A stretch of DNA of 64,000 nt from Jaapia argillacea MUCL 33604 (Eukaryota > Basidiomycota > Agaricomycetes > Jaapiales > Jaapiaceae): positions 1,095,980 through 1,159,979 of the forward strand of contig KL197709.1 of assembly GCA_000697665.1 (NCBI GenBank). The letters are read 5' to 3'. The notes beneath the pieces were generated by a model, which saw nothing but the letters and a program-made list of their open reading frames with translations, searched no databases and was not told the origin of the DNA. This document shows positions 12,158 to 24,637 of the stretch, piece by piece. Each line of letters starts with the position of its first letter. Position 1 is the stretch's first letter. The position numbers were made by a program, and so were the translations under genes.

Positions 12158-13015
12158 TCACATAATGATACATCTGCCAGCAGGAGGTTCGGCCCCTGCA
12201 CCAGGAGCCCGCTTTTCGATTTCAGCGAGACATAGTTCAAACACTTTGCCTGTTGGGGGGGGAGCGGGGTTAAGAGTGCGTCACGAAAAGAGAAACCGAA
12301 ATCGGGACTCACCAACGTTGACATTGTTCTTTGCACTTGTCTCGACCCATGCGGCATGCTTTACGGAGGCCAACTTCTCCCCTTCATCAGGGGCCACCTG
12401 TCTGTTCCTGCTGTGAGGCGCAAGCGCATATGGTATGAAAATGGGAACTCGCTAGGTGAGATGGTCGAAAGCATGACCATCTCGTCGCGGAACCGAAAAT
12501 GAACGTACCTCTGCTGCAGATCGGTTTTCGCACCGACGATTACACAAGGAATTTGCGACATGCCGCAAAAGTTGACAAGCTTGTCATACACAATTTCGAT
12601 CATGTTGAAAGAATTCCGGGATGTTACAGAGTACACCAGAACGTAACCGTGGATTCCGATTGCATGCTTGGAATTTAATATTGAATATTCGTCCTGTACG
12701 ACATTCATAAACCTCAAGCAAGGCCATCGGAGTTAGATAGACCGACCTGTCCAGCGGTATCAATGATGTCACAATCATATTCAACACCTTTGTAGTTGAT
12801 GCTCTTTGAGAAGGTGCTCTCGATGGTGGGGTAATAACCTTCTACAAAATGGTTCTCGATGAACTGGACGACCAGTGAAGATTTTCCTGTGGCATCCGTC
12901 GCGTCCGCGCATGAGTATCATATGACGTAGAGGACGAAGAAAGGGGTTTTGACTCACCGACAGAACGAGCGCCCAGCACTGCGATTTTTCTCTTCTTCAA
13001 GATATCGCCAGGCAT
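12158..13015 (-). CDS. RHB1: Rheb-type small GTPase (TORC1 activator)
   Basis: Ras-superfamily GTPase of the Rheb branch, which activates TORC1 at endomembranes in its GTP form. It starts MPGDILKKRKIAVLGARSVG and continues KSSLVVQF after a first intron, giving the P-loop GARSVGKS with Arg at the position equivalent to Ras Gly12, a Rheb hallmark. YYPTIE matches the effector loop, DTAGQ is G3 and ETSAKNN is G5. The protein ends CIIM, a CaaX box predicted to be farnesylated. At G4 the sequence is VGAKTD, where the usual motif is NKxD, so Asn is replaced by Ala. The minus-strand gene has about six exons and is convergent with the mannosidase. Family assignment is firm; the gene symbol is by homology. 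Confidence 0.9.
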
Positions 13016-15904
13016 AATGAAAAGAGGGGCGGGGTAATGACAGGAAGGATGGGGTTCAGAGAGGAGGGGGGGGTCGTGCAACGGCTATATGTGGCTGAAA
13101 CCCGGTGAAATATAAAAAGGCTCGTCTGTGGGTTGTGGCAAGACCCCAACGCTCCTCTATTAGCCGAACCGATTTGCCGTTGACCCAAGTGGATTGTGGA
13201 GGAGGAAGAAAGGAGGAGGGTAAGCAGACGAAGAATAGAGACGGCGTAGAATATATAAGCTTGAGGGTGCAGGTTGGTAAGGTACGGGGACTGTCTGAAA
13301 TAACCGCGCAGGAGTCTCGGGGTCCCTGGACAACCACAAACGGCAAGTTCCCATACGATACGGCTAACATCCCCACCACGCGTCCGGAACTGGCTTTGCA
13401 CTCCCCGCAATCTGGATCTCTCGGTGTATCGCCTATTGCCTCCAACCTCCCCTCTTTACGTTTTCCGACCCGGAGTATCTACAACGCCCCCCGTCGCCTC
13501 CGCCGTTCGCAGGTCTTGTGAGCCCCTCACTCCGAATACAACCGTCTCTCGACAAAACTATCTCTATCACAGGCGTCTCCCTTTCCATTTGAATTCCTCG
13601 GAAATGTTTCTCCAAATGTGTCGAAATTGTTCCGGTTGTGTGATTGATGCTGGGAGGTTTCCGGAGGCATGTGCTGCACGATGAAGATTTTCGGGAATGC
13701 GCGTAAGAGCGTAATGAATGGTGTCAATATACATGGCAAAGTCTCCATGCATCGTGTACTTTTTGCTATCACCAACCGTCGAAGATATGAACGCTGACGG
13801 AAGCACGGAAGCACAGTGAATGGTCTAGGCACGTGCGCTCATGAAAAGCTTGTATGATGTATATCTTGACGCCCATGAAGACGGTGGCTCCTCTGCATGT
13901 CTCTCCATTCCACACATAGTGGCACCTATACGACATTACGATCAGGTACCGATGGCAGTTTCCCAAAGATTCGGTGAGAGCACAAGACAAGGATACGTAA
14001 ACGACAACCAGGCGAGAGACATACAGAGAGAAATTAGGCAGGAGGGATGTGGCAGATGGGTGAGCAACGGTCGTGTATCATTGTCGAGGTTCCAATAGTG
14101 GTAAGTCTTGGTCCCGTATCGAAGCGCGCGTGTTCAGCGGAGAGGTTCCGAGAGCAGTTATTTTGGTCCAAGGACTCTAAATCCGCCTGAGAGTGCACAA
14201 GAAGATGAGAAAGGTTACTAGACACAGCAAGGGCCGAGCCAAGTTCGGACCGCATTCAGTAGGAAGAGCCAGAGAGTTCGAGCAAGGTGGGCGCGAAAGC
14301 GCAGGCAACCATCGTAGGCAATGGACTCGGCTCGAGGAAACCGGCAGTCTCGCACCAATGAAAAGATGTGCAGAACCACCTGAACCTCAAAGGCGATCGC
14401 AACCCGCTTCTAAACCGACAGCCCATGTCCAATCAAATCACTGGAATGAGTACGTATCATGACCCGTTCCAAGCCAAGTGCCAACTCACTCTTCCAAAAC
14501 GATCGTCGTCCGCCTTAACATCGGTCATCGATTTTATCAGATTTGCGCTTCCCCGCAACTCATCGCAACGGAACGTCTGTTCTACTCCAGATGTTCCCCT
14601 ATAAGCTTACCAGCTCCCCAAGGTCGGAATCCTCCTTCCGCAACATCGGACGATGCAGCCCGATGCAACGCAAATCAATCCGCTAATCAGATGATAAATC
14701 ACCGAAAACATCAGAATCGTGAATTGACCGGTGTACTCACACTAAGAGCACCAAACGTAAAAAGCCGGGGTCATCCCACCCCCCGCATGATCGTCACTTA
14801 CCTACACAACAACGCGACAGTGTTTGGGCAAGGTGCTGAAACGGGCCACGAAGTTATGGCATCAAAATATCTTGAGAAGAACACTTCATGTACGATCGAG
14901 TTAGAAGCTTTCACGATGACCAAGTCAAACTCAGCGAATGTAGATGCTTGGGAGAAGTATCACCAGGTGGGTTTGCGGAGTGACATCCCTCGTCCTGAAA
15001 TGGCCCATTTGCAAGTATTAAAGTTATTCTTTTACCTGTAGCACCGAACGGTGGAGGTAAGGCAATCCAGGCCAGCGTGAAGAGACTCTACCCCCAACGT
15101 CACACCCGTCTGAGCTAGTGCATGATGCGTTCGAGCGGCGCCCTTCGCAGCCCAAGGCGAGTAGGGCAGAGGAGGCCGATCGATGGCTCTTAACCACGTA
15201 TCTGGAAACAAGGAACGCCGCGGAAGTCTGGCCTGATGGCAAGGCAGTAAGAACGAGGAGAGGGACATCAGGTGCCTGACATCTCGTTGACATGGATGCG
15301 GCGCTTGGTCATACAACAGGCAACCAGCGGGACGGAAAGGTAGCTGATCCATCTAACGAACAGAATATAAGTGCGGGGAACGGAATAGCGGGATCCCTTC
15401 AAACCTTCATTAAGCAAAAATACGTGTATTGAAACCTGGGGAGCCGACCATGGTTCGGCGATACGCCGACTCCTGCAAGGACCTCGGTTGTCGTCGAAGT
15501 TCGATCAGAGCCAACGAAATAAGGATGTAATCTGTTTGGGATTAGAATTCCAGTCTGTGTGGCCCAGGTCCCATTGGGATGAGTAAACGAAGATGATCAA
15601 TACCCAGACAGTTAACCGAATCCTGCACCACGTTGAGGCACAACTACACATCTGATGTTTAGGGTGTGTCCTCTCAACAATTGCGAGAGAAACGAGAACC
15701 GTCGTAGCGCAGGTGTTGTCAGGTCGACCCAGCGTTCTCTGAATCACGACATACAGAGATACCGTGGTTGCGCCCACAGAACTCTTGCGGAGTTGGATCG
15801 CGCGCCAGAGAAAACCAGTGTACACCCATCCAATATTGTCTAGCAAGAGACCCACAAACATTAGCAAAAGAGCATGCGGTTCCGACGGGAATACGTACCA
15901 CAAA
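13016..15904. other. Gene-poor stretch with no supportable gene
   Basis: About 2.9 kb, by far the longest gap in an otherwise compact window. The first few hundred bases are presumably the Rheb promoter and leader. Several frames are open (for example 14478-15041 plus, 13567-13806 minus) but none shows a domain, a consistent exon chain or a good start. The minus-strand piece at 13567-13806 is the most protein-like, with helical, IWRN-containing text, but I cannot connect it to flanking exons. No tRNA or rRNA was recognised. A non-coding RNA or a decayed gene are possible. Confidence 0.35.
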
Positions 15905-17759
15905 TTAAAACACGAGTATCTGATGGTGTCTGATTTCCTGACCTCCCTTCTGTTCAGATCAGCTTCGTCGAGAATACAAATAGACTGATAATAAACGGAG
16001 ACGCACATCAACAATTATAACACCATCTTCAGCAATCATGGCCGCGACAGCATGGCTACCCTCTTGTCCAGGACCAAAAAAGCGGGATGAGACGACGTGA
16101 GGCAAGCTGGTTGTCACATCATCTTGAAAGAGATTCGCGTCCTTGTGCGCGGTACAGGAATCCAACACCACCCCATACTTTCCTGCCTGTGCACGACTGC
16201 TATCCCGTAGAAGGTTTCTCGAAGCGAACCTTTGCACAGTGAGCTGGTTGAAGTCGAGAACCACAAGCCCAACTCCCGGATTACCAACCATGTGGACAAA
16301 CCGCGACCCATACACATAGGATTCCCAGGTACCGTCGGTCCTAATGTCCAACAAGCGACAACCCGATGGGCCCCAGCGTTCCCAAATGAAATGATGTGTA
16401 CCCGGAACGTGGATCTGGTCAATATGGTGAAGAAAAGTTCGAGCTGGGACGAAGAACGTTTGAGAGGCGATATCTTGTCTTCGAGCAATTTGGCTCGAGA
16501 TGATGAAGAGGCGTTGGCTTTGGCCTGTGTAGAAGGGTACGGAGGTGTTGGCTTCGGGACGATAGGCTGGAGAAGGATCGGCGCGGATGATAATCTGGGC
16601 ATATTCTGCCCCTTCTGCCAGGGAAGGAAGCCCAAAGGAGCACAGTGGCTCAGGGTCACGGACGGAGTCCTCGGGCGTACACTTGAAGACCTGGAGCGTT
16701 GGCTGGAAGGTGTTCGACCCGTCGGAGTCAACGAAGGAACAAACAAGGATCAGGTCGGATTTCAGAAAAGCAAAGGAATCCATAAATTTTGGATAGTGGG
16801 AGATCACCCCAATGTCCTGATGGAGATATTTCAATGAGAAATGTTTGGGTAGAAGAGGAGCACGAGCTGACCATGTGGAGTTGCAATCGATACCAATCAT
16901 GAATCAGCAGCTCTGTCACTCTCGTCGTGAAAAAGAGCAAGACACCAACAAGTGGCCCTAACGTGGAACAAAAATATATGTTTGCGGTCCAGAAAAGCGA
17001 TGGAAAACCCACCGCAAATCTGTATGCTGAAGCTGGATGCGAGAACAGTTTCTCCTGAATGAAGATAGAGTACACTAGGCGCACGGGACATTGGATGTGG
17101 GGTACCAGACGAAAGGCTGAGCAAGTGAAGGATGTAGGGGCCGCCATCCGACCTGACGAGCGACGAAGGAATGAGGGATGGGTAGGATGTGGGGGAGAGA
17201 AATAGAAACGGCGTACGTCGGAAGTTCTAAAGCTGTGAGAAGATCCTGGGACGGATCCATACAGAAATCTCGGATGGAAAACCCCACATCCTTGATTGAC
17301 CACTGTCTGAAAGGGATTCCGCGCGAGACGGATGGGAGCTGGGTGAACGACAAGCTGGCATCGCCAGTGGAACTTCCCCAGGCTCCGCCAGCAATCTCCC
17401 AAACTCGACTCCGTCTCGTAGTTAATGATTGCTCCTCTGACCAAGCTAATGACAGCCATGATTTCTGATAGTTTTTCAACATTGCAAGGCGCTCCGCGAT
17501 ACTGAGGGAACAGCCATGACCGTTCTCCATCCCTGAGGCTGTAAGTTCAATTTTGTACTGCAGGGAAAGGTCCGCCTCGATGAGGGACTTCGTGTAGCGA
17601 GATAGCTGGGGTCCCGTTCAGTTTGATTCCTTCCATTGAATGTAAGAATTTCAAGGGAGAACAAACTTGAGTGCATCGAAGAAGATCTTTGAGGTCCAGA
17701 AGCGCCAGGACCTGTACAGTGAGTTCGGGAGGTAAGGTTAACAGGTTTAGGGGCTCCAT
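15905..17759 (-). CDS. F-box protein
   Basis: Starts with the F-box MEPLNLLTLPPELTVQVLAL then LDLKDLLRCTQ. An intron follows, and the second exon continues LSRYTKSLIEADLSLQYKIE, the usual layout of the large Agaricomycete F-box family. By family precedent the F-box binds Skp1 in an SCF ubiquitin ligase and the C-terminal region, probably beta-propeller-like, binds the substrate. The body runs through ICGGFSIAFLDRKHIFLF and a long exon from about 16880 to 16003. The last intron (from about 16002) leads to a short final exon ending HHQILVF at 15905. The join around 16880-16960 is not certain: several frames are open and I could not fix the donor. The gene is divergent from the one at 18000 with a 240-bp shared promoter. 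Confidence 0.75.
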
Positions 17760-17999
17760 GTGTTGTTAAGATTGGGAACTTGAGGAGGGCAGAACATCCA
17801 AGGAGGTAACATTTCACTAGGACGTCACGCACGACACTACCACGTGCCTGGTCACATGGTGTTCATTCGGTACGCGTATAAAAGTGAACAGAGCGAAGCA
17901 AACTCCAGTTGCCACTGACCGACCGTGCTATACCGCTTGCTTCACGACCACGACCATTGGGCGACTTCATCACAGTAAATACCCAACTCGTCAGCCATC
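17760..17999. promoter_or_regulatory. Divergent promoter with TATA box, CRE-like and E-box motifs
   Basis: The 240-bp space between two divergent start codons contains a palindromic gacgtcac CRE-like motif at 17821, cacgtg at 17841 and tataaaag at 17877-17884, about 120 bp before the plus-strand ATG. The TATA box points to the gene at 18000. Factor binding is inferred from motif identity only. Confidence 0.5.
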
Positions 18000-18523
18000 A
18001 TGTCCACCACTTCTACACCCAATGATTCCCCAGTCCATATCCAATCTCTTCACAATCCCTCCCAGGCTGCTCGTGTGGCAGTTCCCCAAGCTCCCCTTGG
18101 TAACGCGACCAACGGTGCCACCTTCCCAGCTCCGGGAATGGGCACAAAGGCACTCTTAGCAAAGAGAATTGCCAAGCAAGCGCAAGTTGATCTAGCATTC
18201 TACATGCGCATACGAGCTGATTTTTTTCCCACTTACCTTAGTAACCCAACTTTCATCTCGCCAACCGATAATCTCATGACGCCTTGTACGCAAAAGATTA
18301 CTCAGGCAAAGAAGAAGCATTTCACAAAGTGAGTACCAGCATCCAACTCACCAGCCTGAGGTCCCAGGTTCACCAGATTCTCACTAGGGGTGCTGCACCA
18401 ATGGGTCAGCTTTTCGGTAACAAAGATGCCACAGTTGAAGAAGACGACGACGAGCCAGCCCAACTACCATCCGGTACCCAGCAATCAGAGGACAAGATGG
18501 ACGAAGACGAAAATCCCTTTTAA
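18000..18523 (+). CDS. Small protein with acidic C-terminal tail, function unknown
   Basis: Not recognised. The ATG at 18000 follows a clear TATA box. The N-terminal third is Ser/Thr/Pro/Asn rich; then GTKALLAKRIAKQAQVDLAF begins a probable helix. The best gene model splices a 56-nt intron at 18241-18296 (gtaacc..aaag), giving ..PTYL then NYSGKEEAFHK. A further 39-nt GT-AG segment at 18329-18367 is in frame and could be either intron or coding. The last part is VHQILTRGAAPMGQLFGNKD followed by a run of Glu and Asp, ending DEDENPF. Reading straight through the first intron instead stops at 18332 and loses the acidic tail, so that model is less likely. Length is about 140-150 residues. Confidence 0.55.
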
Positions 18524-18776
18524 ATTATTCTCCCTCAGTCAGCACCGTTGTTCGCCATTTTGTAGCCCATACCATGATCATTAGAAGGTGTATCATGGAC
18601 TATCTCCTCGTCGCCGTTTTCGTTGTTTTGCATACCATCGCCATTGTACCAGACTTGTCGTTCGTGAGTCCCCATATATGATTAGTTGTTCCCACGCTCG
18701 GTCGTGGATGTCCTTTCCCGCAGCTCTGTCTCTCGAGTGAAATCAACCTCCCCAGCACATCATACACCAGCAAGGG

Positions 18777-19737
18777 ATGGAGAGCTTTCAGTTTGACCTT
18801 CCAAACATTGGCCATGCAGGTATCACTGCGGATGAATACAGGCAACATCTCCTGGAGATGATGAACGCTATCCATCGTGAAACTGTGACCCCGTATGTGG
18901 ACCAGCCAGCCGCAGTCCTCTACAACCATGGCTGACTGGTCTTGGGAACCCCGCTGTTAGCGAACTACTCGAGGTCGTCAAGACCCTCCCAGTGCTCACC
19001 GAACGTGACTTACTTTCATTAGGGTGTCGAGGTGAGCCGTCCCCACCCCCGATACGTCCTTCTTCACTTCTTTAACCTGAAACTCCTTCCACGGCTTCAG
19101 ATGCATCATGTCCCATATGCATGACCCCCTTCCTTGCACTCCTGGCCGAAGAAGAAACGGCACAAGTCATGGACTCCCCGGCTTACTCGTCTGAAGACCT
19201 GGGAGTGACGAAGCTTGTCCAGACGTGTGGACACGTATTCTGTCGAAAAGAGTTGGAAATTCCACCATTCCTCTACCTTGCCATGACCCTGATCACCGCC
19301 CTTGTTCCAGTATCTCAACATGGATTCGTGGGGCCGTGAGTTTACGCCGTGTTTCTTTAATTAACGGACATCATGGACTCTGAGTATGTATCCCAGCACG
19401 ACTCTTGTCCAATGTGCCGGACGCCCCTGGTCACTCTATCAACCACACAACCAGAGGAAACCACGCCGGATCCCCCATCGGCACCTTCGCCTGCCGACGG
19501 CCCAACGGTGCGTCCAGGGGCTCATCGCTCTCCAACGATATTCGCTTCCTTACCCTCCTCATCATTGAGCAGATCACCGATCCTCGAGAACTATTGGAGC
19601 GATTGTTTATGCAAGGGAACCTGTTTGTCCCCATGGACGATCCCAGTAATTCCACCTCACACAATGCCACAAACCGTAACTGGGACCGGCGTGAAGACCA
19701 CACCGACAGAAGCGCATACTCCGGGATGTACTCATGA
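18777..19737 (+). CDS. RING-finger protein, probable E3 ubiquitin ligase
   Basis: A C3HC4 RING is assembled from three exons: CPIC at the start, then a long Glu-rich loop, TCGHVFCRKDISTWIRGA and HDSCPMCRTPL. By family knowledge it would recruit an E2 and ubiquitylate a partner. The start MESFQFDLPNIGHAG lies at 18777. Exon joins keep frame at 18896|, the junction before DASCPIC, K|DIST, GA|HDSC, and a 65-nt intron in 19509-19574. That last intron moves the reading frame to ITDPRELLERLFMQGNLF and a tail ending SGMYS at 19737. Without it the frame runs on to 19885 in low-complexity text. No membrane segment is seen. The gene is convergent with chitin synthase. Confidence 0.78.
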
Positions 19738-20085
19738 ATTTAATGTCATCCTTCAGTACTTTCTCGATTTCACATTCTTTAGAATAAAACCCAATGCAAT
19801 GGATATCACCAGGATAAATTTCGTACATTCCCAACAACCCAATTATAATGTCCACATTGATCTCGCAAGGTGTCGATTACGATAGGCAAAGACTACTCTA
19901 CAAGAGGAGGGAGAGGAAAATTCATGAGTATGGAACGGAATGCGGTGTTAGAGCGACGTGTAAAGGTGGAGGACATGCGAGATAGCCAAGTAATTTGTGA
20001 CTTTGATCGTACCAGAATGTCCCAGGCCAACCAGACATTCAGAAGGGAAAACAAGATTTGGAAATTGGAAAAAGAGAGACACTTC

Positions 20086-23000
20086 TTAGTTTCGGCGGCA
20101 GAACCTGAACAAGTTGCGCCTGAACCAATAGAACAAGCACTACAGAACAAACAGCCGTGAGTATACACCGAAAAGCACAACGTGAATGAAAACGCACCCC
20201 GGTGAAGCGAACTAGCGCAAGTCCAAAGGTTGACCAGAGCAATACCGAGAAGTAAATGTGCTGCTTGTTCTGGAGCTCCTGGTTTTCTGCTTGGAGGTTG
20301 TCCGCCGGTAAGCCATTGATGTTCTCGATGGCGATCGCCAACGCAGCATTGCTCAACATCCAGCAAGCCACAAGACGAGTACGGAAGGTCTTATTCTGAT
20401 CATCCATCGTGGGCTTCTCGGGGACTTCCTCGACTTCCAATTTGGTAACAGCGCGGGTGACGGTCTCCTTGAAGGCAGCATCAACGTCCTCCTGCACCCT
20501 CATAGTATCCTCAACAACAGGTGAATCGGCATCCTTTCCTTTCGATGACTTGACAGTTGGAAGGACATCGGCCTTGTCACTACCCTTAGTACCCCAGGAG
20601 ACCTGTAAAACGGCAGTTAGTACCCGAACGGATGTTTGGCACTTGAAATAACATACATCGTGCAAGTTGCAGAAAGCGTAAACGTTGAGGACGTTCGTGA
20701 AGCTGGGAGCCAACAAGAGGTACTGAAGGAGACTGGAAAACATGTGCCAGGGGTCGCGCTAGCCGTTACAACAATGTCAGATAAGAGAATGAGATCTGAA
20801 ACCAGGGAGGACATACGTAGAGGAACGACGCCAAAAAGTAGATACCAAAGGTGGAGAACGCCGCGGCGATCAAGACACCGACTGGATTGGAACCAGATAT
20901 GAAGGCGTCCAGGGCAGCACCGCCGCTCTTTCCTTTCAGCTGATTTGGAATATCCTACGAAGATCGAAATTCAGCCTGAGATCTTCCAGAAAGAATGAGG
21001 AGCACTGACACTGAAGGCAATGATGGTCAACCAGAATGAGCAAACCAGGAGGTACAGGGCGAGGAATGCATAAACCCTGATCAAGACGTTAGAAAACAAT
21101 TCAACAACCGTAAAGGAGTCAACGTACCATAAAGTGATCGCATACGCCATGCGTTCACCTTTGGGCCTGTTTCCAAGAGCCAAGACGAACTACCACAAGA
21201 AGGTTAGGACTAATCGTGGGAATACCAAGTGACTAGGCATACCTGAAGTGCCAAAAATACAAGATAAAGCCATTTAAACGCTTCGTTAACCCAGTGAGTC
21301 TACCATAAAGTCCGTCAGCTAATCGCCAGAGTACGACGCAAGGATACAACTCACGATTTCATTGGTACCGAAGACATAGATTGCTTGGTTGGGCAAAAGC
21401 TCGATGATGATACTGAAGGTCAACCACAAGTTGGCAAGAGCGAACCAAGAGAACACCAAGGAGACGACGTTGTACTAGAAGACACCATTGTCAATACTCG
21501 ATATGAGGGGTTGAATGTAATGGGACTTACCAAAGCCTGAATATGCAAGAAGAACATGCGGAAGATACCATGACCGGACTTGTACAAATCGAAGAAATGG
21601 ACAAGAGCATACTATAACACAACCATCCAAATCAGCACCATATCCCACCGAAAAACACGAAACAAGAATACTCACAACCGAAGCAGCAAACGAACCATTC
21701 AACCACCTTCTCCTCTGCCCAATCAACTCGGCAGCCTGTTCCGGCACGTCCGTCTCAGCCTTACTAGGCTTGACGTACGTCAAGGTCCACCTCTCATTCT
21801 TCTTTGCCGCCAACTCGAAACACAAGATACGATCCTCGGCCAAGAACATGTTCTTGGTGAAAATGTTCATGCCGTAGATACCTTTGGGACCGAGACGGTC
21901 TGCGAGGGAGTGGTCACCGTGGAAGTATTGTTCGAGGGGACGACCTTGGATGGCACGGAAGCGATAGGCCGAGAAGGCACCGGGCAAGACGGAGACGTAG
22001 CCGAAGCTGCTCTCCAAAGGCTTGTCTAAGAACCAAAAGGTCAGCGACTTCACGCGAAAGAGAAATGAAGCGAGACGTACCCAAGATGTTGGACATTTTG
22101 TACTCAAAGTTCTGAGCAGCGACGAGGGGGTTCAAGAGCTTCTTACCGCCCTGGATCATGGCGTAGATTTCACCACAAGCACCTCCCAAGTTCTTGTCAT
22201 TATAGAACGCCTCCCAGAGGTAGTAGATGGACTTGTGTCCAGGCTTGGTACCAGCATCGAGGAGGACGCAAATCTCAGGCTTTAGGAGGAAACAGATGCT
22301 CGCGTGTCAAATCGAGCACCTTGAAGGATGAACGAAAGATGGAGGTACCTGAAGCATCTTGCCGATGGCGTTGAACAACCAACGATGGGAGTTGATCTTC
22401 TTTTGATTCTTAGCTTTGAGGACGAAGATCATCTGGACGGGAACGAGATTATTGGCATCTTCGCCGTGTGGCAGGACCAACTGAGGCGACGAATCGACCG
22501 AAAGTTGGGTGGTGTACTGCGAAGTAGATGTCAGCGCTCTGATCAAATGAATGCTTCGCGTGGGCGCATACCTCGAAAATGTGAGCGACAGTGTCCTTTC
22601 CATCAACCTGCTTCTTCATCACACCATCTTGATAAACACCAACGGTGGCCAAGATATCCAACACAGTCTTGTCCATGGGCTCCAACCCATCAACAATCAT
22701 GGTGACGACGATCTTCTGCCAACCGGGCACACCCTCCTCAGCGGTCCTCCTCCAGTACTTGGACTGTTTGGTCTTGCAGATGTCACGAATGTTCAGCATG
22801 ACACCGTGGAGGGTACGAGAGTACAAATTCTTGTCCTCATTGTATGAGGTGATGGCGATAAGGAGCTCGGTTTGGCGATTGTACATTTTGGTACGAAGGG
22901 ACCAGCCGCCCGCTTCATGGAAATCATCGGGGTCCACGGTAGCAGCAGTATACCGCATGTGCCTTGAAACATCGAGTGATTAGATGACGCGTTGGGCGCG

Positions 23001-23630
23001 ACGACAAGAAACACTTACGAGAACTCGGTAGTCTTGGTGGAAGTCCATTTGGCTTCGATAGCACTGTACACTGGAGTGGGTACAGGGTATTCGGTGATGA
23101 AGTTACCGTTGGTAAGCTTGACTTTGCGGGTCACAGCGCGTTTGATGGTTTGGCGCCTTCGCCAAGCCGTGTCAATACCGTTGGAAGCGGTGGAGACGGT
23201 GGAGAGGGGTCGTCCACCATAAGGATCACCATAAGCATTGGGATCAACGTTTGGTCTAAAGATCAAAATAGATTGCGTTAGCCCTATGCCCCTAAGTGTC
23301 CCGATGGAAATGAAAAGGAAAAAATGGGCGGGAACACGACGAGATATGGGCGATAGGAATGAAATATACATACGGGTAGAAACCACCAGTGAACTGCTGG
23401 CCCTGACCAGAAGTCAATGGCTGCTTTTCCTCCTCCTCCTCATCGTCATACTGATCACCATTTCCGCCAAACTCATGAGGCAGAGTGGTGGAGCTGTCGA
23501 AGGCCCGAGGGTTTTGAGGTTCCTGGAAGTGAGTCTGGCGTTGGCGGTCAGAGAATGGGTCTCCATAACTGGTAGCGAGGCTTTGTTGAGAGCTCATTGT
23601 GTTGAGCGGTGGTCGTCCTTGGTCGGCCAT
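20086..23630 (-). CDS. Chitin synthase, division 1 (class I-III type)
   Basis: A plasma-membrane GT2 enzyme that polymerises UDP-GlcNAc into chitin. The N-terminal cytosolic tail ([17 protein letters not shown]..) is Ser/Gln rich with an acidic run. Next comes the division-1 hallmark [18 protein letters not shown], with [66 protein letters not shown] and the signature [11 protein letters not shown]-terminal block of about seven transmembrane segments spread over small exons follows. The last exon spells [17 protein letters not shown]. Length is about 900 residues with roughly 13 exons. All catalytic motifs are intact. The exact class is not decided here; the TEF(S/T)HMRYTAAT block favours class I-III over the myosin-linked classes. 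Confidence 0.93.
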
Positions 23631-24637
23631 GGTTCAATCAAAATGAAGTAAAGAATGAACTGGTCGTTAGTACTGGTCGCGCTCGTGCTCGTTGACGATG
23701 GCGACGAGCAAAAGGATGCAAACGGTTGAATATGGCGACTGAAGACGCCTCTTGATGGTTAAAAAGAGAGCTATTGGCGCTGTTCAGAATGTGGCAACGG
23801 GGCTGTTGTTGTATCGCCTCGTTTCCCGCTTCCCCCGATCACCCATCCATCTTTGGCGACAACCGCAGTGAAGCAAACCTTTTGAGTCTGTGTTGCAAGA
23901 ATAGCATTGTTTCACACAGCTCCAATTATGAGCACTGTCTGGTTGATCCCGTAGACGTCTCCCTTTTATTGTTGAATGGAAACGGTGGTTCTGCGCAGTT
24001 TCAGCTCGACTTAGGAACGATGTGGGAGACACTCGGACTTGTGAAATCAGTACCGTTCCGCAGCCATCGACGAGTGGGATGTCTCAATAGGTTCACCTTC
24101 ACGTTCAGCGCCTCCCTCACAGCCAATGCAAGAATGCGCCTTGGATGGGATACCTGCAGCCGGTATCGATAAACAGACAAGATCTAGGCGGGGGTGTTAT
24201 GGGTCCCCGCCAGGGGTGCGGTAGGATTGAGGCCCGTGACGCAAGTCCCTGGCTAACCTCCGCACAAATCGCTGCTCACAGCATATATCTGCACTAGCTC
24301 CTGACTTCAAGCGCGCACGATTGCGATCGGCAGCCTCACTCGCGTTTGCCTCGCTCAGCCTCTGCGTAGTTTGCACCTTCGTCTTTTCTGAATTGCCCAC
24401 ATCGCCTTGGCAGTGTCACCCAAAACCTCCATCATCAATCATCAGCTCAATGCGGTGCGTATCACGTGGCCAACCCTAACCATAAATTGATGGGCGGTCG
24501 GGGATTCGGGAAACCGACGAACCGAGGTGAACATGACCAAGAAGCGTGCGAGGTAGTTGTGATTGCGAGTTTTACCTGGAGCCTCCCTTTCTCCTTGAGG
24601 TCGTCCCATCGATACCACTAGTACTGCTTATCCCCAA
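23631..24637. promoter_or_regulatory. Divergent intergenic region between chitin synthase and GST-like gene
   Basis: About 1 kb. It should hold both promoters and the chitin synthase leader. A 7-bp inverted repeat (ggcgggg 24187-24193, ccccgcc 24205-24211) could form a hairpin or bind a GC-rich-site factor. No coding exon is supported. Confidence 0.4.

Noticed and set aside
14478-15041. 187-codon plus-strand frame in the gene-poor region
   Set aside because: No domain, mixed composition, no ATG-exon chain and no homologous motif; length alone is not enough in six frames of 64 kb.
15505-16014. 170-codon minus-strand frame with hydrophobic text
   Set aside because: Its 5' part is explained by the last intron and final exon of the F-box gene, and it contains a good gt..ag intron pattern with no family signature after it.
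19575-19885. Longer RING protein C terminus reading to 19885
   Set aside because: Splicing a 65-nt gtgcgt..gcag intron gives a compact, protein-like tail ending at 19737, whereas the read-through is low-complexity.
24187-24211. Inverted repeat as a rho-independent terminator
   Set aside because: No such terminators in nuclear fungal genes; it is kept only as a possible structural motif.
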